Source: Pseudomonadota bacterium (lineage in GTDB: Bacteria; Pseudomonadota; Gammaproteobacteria; Burkholderiales; JABEVD01). From it: a stretch of DNA of 25,105 nt. The translations under genes and the position numbers were made by a program. Positions within the stretch are counted from its first letter, which is position 1; each line of letters starts with the position of its first letter. The stretch covers positions 1 through 25,105 of the forward strand of contig JAJZPK010000004.1 in the NCBI GenBank assembly GCA_021811205.1, read 5' to 3'. Positions 23,289 to 25,105 of the stretch are shown here, in pieces. Below the pieces are notes generated by a model. That model ran no database searches, had not been told where the DNA came from, and saw nothing but the letters and a program-made list of their open reading frames with translations.

Positions 23289-24184
23289 CGCCTGCGATAG
23301 AAATCCGCCAGGCCTGCAAGACATATGGCGACCTGAAGGCGGTCAACTGCGTCGATCTCGAAGTCAGTCAGGGAGAGTTTTTCGCACTCCTTGGGCCGAA
23401 CGGCGCCGGAAAAACGACGCTCATCAACCTGCTCTCCGGGCTTTGCAGACCCGACAGCGGCACGCTTTCCATCATGGGCTTCGACGTATCCAGGAACTAC
23501 AAGGATGCAAGGCGCTCGGTCGGCGTCGTTCCCCAGGAACTCGTTTTCGACCCTTTCTTCACGGTCAGGGAAGTGCTGGAAGTCCAGTCGGGCTATTTCG
23601 GAATATCGGACAATTCGGACTGGATAGACGAGATCCTCACCCGCCTCGACCTGATCGCCAAAGCCGACATCAACATGAGGGCGCTCTCAGGCGGCATGAA
23701 GCGCCGCGTGCTGGTCGCCCAGGCCCTCGTACACAAGCCCCCCGTCATCATCCTCGACGAACCGACGGCCGGCGTGGACGTGGAGTTGAGACAGGGGCTC
23801 TGGGAATTCGTGAGGTCGCTAAACGAAGCGGGGCATACCATCGTGCTCACCACCCATTACCTTGAAGAGGCTCAATCACTCTGCAGCAGGATTGCCATGC
23901 TGAAGGCGGGAAAGATCGTCGCGCTGGACACGACGGAAAACCTGCTCAAGGGTTTTTCGATGCGCCGCGTCAAATTGCAGATTTCTCCAGATGCAATGCC
24001 CGATGAGCTCAAATCCCGGTGCCTCGGCATCGAATCGGGCTACCACGTGTTGAAACTCGATGAATTTTCCGAGCTCGAAAACATGCTCGAAGCGCTGAGA
24101 AAAGTCGGGACCGAAGTCACGGACATGATCCTGCCCTCTCCCGACCTCGAGGAAGTCTTCGTAGAAATCATGAGCGAAGCATGA
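23285..24184 (+). CDS. YadG-like ABC-2 transporter ATP-binding protein
   Basis: This 299-residue ATPase has Walker [10 protein letters not shown] (37-45), a Q-loop in VVPQELVFDP, signature LSGGM (134-138), Walker B VIILDEP (154-160) and H-loop TTHYLEEAQ. A roughly 80-residue C-terminal extension of the DrrA/YadG type ends LPSPDLEEVFVEIM. It pairs with the permease gene that follows through an ATGA overlap and is itself coupled to mlaB. The substrate is not known. Co-transcription with the mla genes suggests an envelope lipid or glycan role, but this is inference. Confidence 0.9.
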   Translation: MTPAIEIRQACKTYGDLKAVNCVDLEVSQGEFFALLGPNGAGKTTLINLLSGLCRPDSGTLSIMGFDVSRNYKDARRSVGVVPQELVFDPFFTVREVLEVQSGYFGISDNSDWIDEILTRLDLIAKADINMRALSGGMKRRVLVAQALVHKPPVIILDEPTAGVDVELRQGLWEFVRSLNEAGHTIVLTTHYLEEAQSLCSRIAMLKAGKIVALDTTENLLKGFSMRRVKLQISPDAMPDELKSRCLGIESGYHVLKLDEFSELENMLEALRKVGTEVTDMILPSPDLEEVFVEIMSEA

Positions 24185-24936
24185 AGGGGTTTTCGAGTCT
24201 TTTTTACAAGGAAGTGATGCGCTTCTGGAAGGTGGGTTTCCAGACCCTGTTGTCGCCTCTGCTCAGCACCCTGCTGTATCTGCTCATTTTTTCCCATGCG
24301 CTCGGCAGCCACGTGCAAGCTCTTCCGGGCGTCTCCTACATTTCCTTCCTGATTCCGGGGCTTGCCATGATGGCGCTTCTGCAGAATGCTTTCGCGAACA
24401 GTTCCTCCAGCCTGATCCAGTCGAAAATCACCGGCAACATCATCTTCCTTCTGCTCTCGCCCGTTTCATACCCCGAAATCTTTTTCGCCTATGTGCTCGC
24501 ATCGACGGTGCGCGGCGTCATGGTCGGAATCGGCATCTTCATCGTCACCTCCTGGGCCATTCGGGTGCCGCTCGAATATCCGTTGTGGGCGCTGGCTTTC
24601 GCCATCCTGGGCAGCTTCATCCTGGGTGCCCTGGGCATAGTCGCCGGCATATGGGCTGAAAAATTCGACCAGTTGGCGAGTTTCCAGAATTTCATCATCC
24701 TGCCGCTGACCTTCCTGTCGGGCGTCTTCTATTCCATCCGCTCCCTTCCCCCCTTCTGGCAGCAGGTCTCCCATCTGAATCCCTTCTTCTACCTGATAGA
24801 CGGCTTCAGGTACGGCTTTTTCGGCGTATCAGACGCTCCACCCTATTTCAGCCTGATCGTCGTTTCGATTTGCTTCGCCGCTGTATCGCTCTTCACGTTC
24901 GGCCTGTTAAAATCCGGTTATAAATTGCGCAACTGA
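24181..24936 (+). CDS. YadH-like ABC-2 transporter permease
   Basis: The 251-residue permease has six membrane segments and the ABC-2 signature region FLIPGLAMMALLQNAF near the N-terminal third. YPEIFFAYVLASTVRGVMVG and PLTFLSGVFYSIRSLPPFWQ follow, then HLNPFFYLIDGFRYGFFG towards the end. These blocks match YadH/NodJ-type exporters. It starts within the stop of the ATPase gene (ATGA), so the two form one transporter. The gene ends 10 bases before the BolA-family gene. Confidence 0.92.
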   Translation: MKGFSSLFYKEVMRFWKVGFQTLLSPLLSTLLYLLIFSHALGSHVQALPGVSYISFLIPGLAMMALLQNAFANSSSSLIQSKITGNIIFLLLSPVSYPEIFFAYVLASTVRGVMVGIGIFIVTSWAIRVPLEYPLWALAFAILGSFILGALGIVAGIWAEKFDQLASFQNFIILPLTFLSGVFYSIRSLPPFWQQVSHLNPFFYLIDGFRYGFFGVSDAPPYFSLIVVSICFAAVSLFTFGLLKSGYKLRN

Positions 24937-24946
24937 GGACAATACC

Positions 24947-25105
24947 ATGGTCACACCGGAACAAATCAAGGAATACATCGAACAGGGACTTGCCTGCGAA
25001 CATCTGCAGGTGGAAGGCGACGGACAGCATTTCGAAGCGATCATCGTCAGCCGCGAATTCGAAGGGAAAAGCCCGATCCAGCGCCATCAGCTCGTCTACA
25101 AGGCA
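24947..25105 (+). CDS. ibaG: BolA/IbaG-family protein, 3' part outside window
   Basis: The first 53 residues begin MVTPEQIKEYIEQGLACEHL and continue with EGDGQHFEAIIVSREFEGK and RHQLVYKA. This is the BolA/IbaG fold, which with monothiol glutaredoxins binds iron-sulfur clusters. In E. coli ibaG (yrbA) follows mlaB and precedes murA; here it follows the YadGH-like pair, so murA may lie just beyond the edge. The ATG at 24947 has GAGGA nearby upstream. The symbol is by family and context; the rest of the protein is not visible. Confidence 0.88.
   Translation, partial: MVTPEQIKEYIEQGLACEHLQVEGDGQHFEAIIVSREFEGKSPIQRHQLVYKA

Overview
The window comes from a Gram-negative proteobacterium. The gene order and protein style best fit a betaproteobacterium of the Nitrosomonadales/Gallionellales type, but the species cannot be named from this sequence. 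It is very densely coded: no stretch over about 70 bases lacks a gene. I see no tRNA, rRNA, CRISPR array or insertion sequence.

Left end (1-4957, minus strand): a conserved envelope and sigma-factor operon read from kdsD leftward through kdsC, lptC, lptA, lptB and rpoN to hpf, which is cut by the window edge. It makes the Kdo precursor arabinose-5-phosphate and removes the phosphate from Kdo-8-phosphate. It also supplies the LptA/LptB/LptC parts of the lipopolysaccharide export machine, and carries sigma-54 and a ribosome hibernation factor. A strong extended -10 promoter lies almost directly on the kdsD start codon, so the transcript may be leaderless.

Divergent from kdsD is a KefB/KefC-like cation:proton antiporter (5028-6998, plus strand). 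Its stop codon shares the palindrome CTAG with the stop codon of the convergent pilin gene.

Centre (6995-20281, minus strand): a 13.3-kb type IV filament operon of the MSHA type. In transcription order it holds an ABC ATPase, secretin MshL, an MshN-like TPR membrane protein, assembly ATPase MshE, platform protein MshG, a PilM/PilN-like fusion (MshI-like), a PilO-like protein (MshJ-like), a small exported protein (MshK-like), a large PilX/GspK-like protein, a prepilin, an ABC-2 permease, a membrane-anchored helical-repeat protein, and two tandem type IV pilins. Nine successive gene junctions are four-base ATGA/GTGA overlaps, so the genes are tightly coupled. Two features stand out. An ABC transporter is split across the operon. 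In addition, one globular domain occurs three times, twice in the PilX-like protein and once in the neighbouring prepilin.

Right end (20329-25105, plus strand): the Mla phospholipid transport operon mlaF-mlaE-mlaD-mlaC-mlaB, then a YadG/YadH-like ABC exporter and the start of a BolA/IbaG-family gene. In E. coli the mla and kds-lpt-rpoN operons lie close together and diverge. Here the same divergent arrangement is kept, but the antiporter and the filament operon sit between them.
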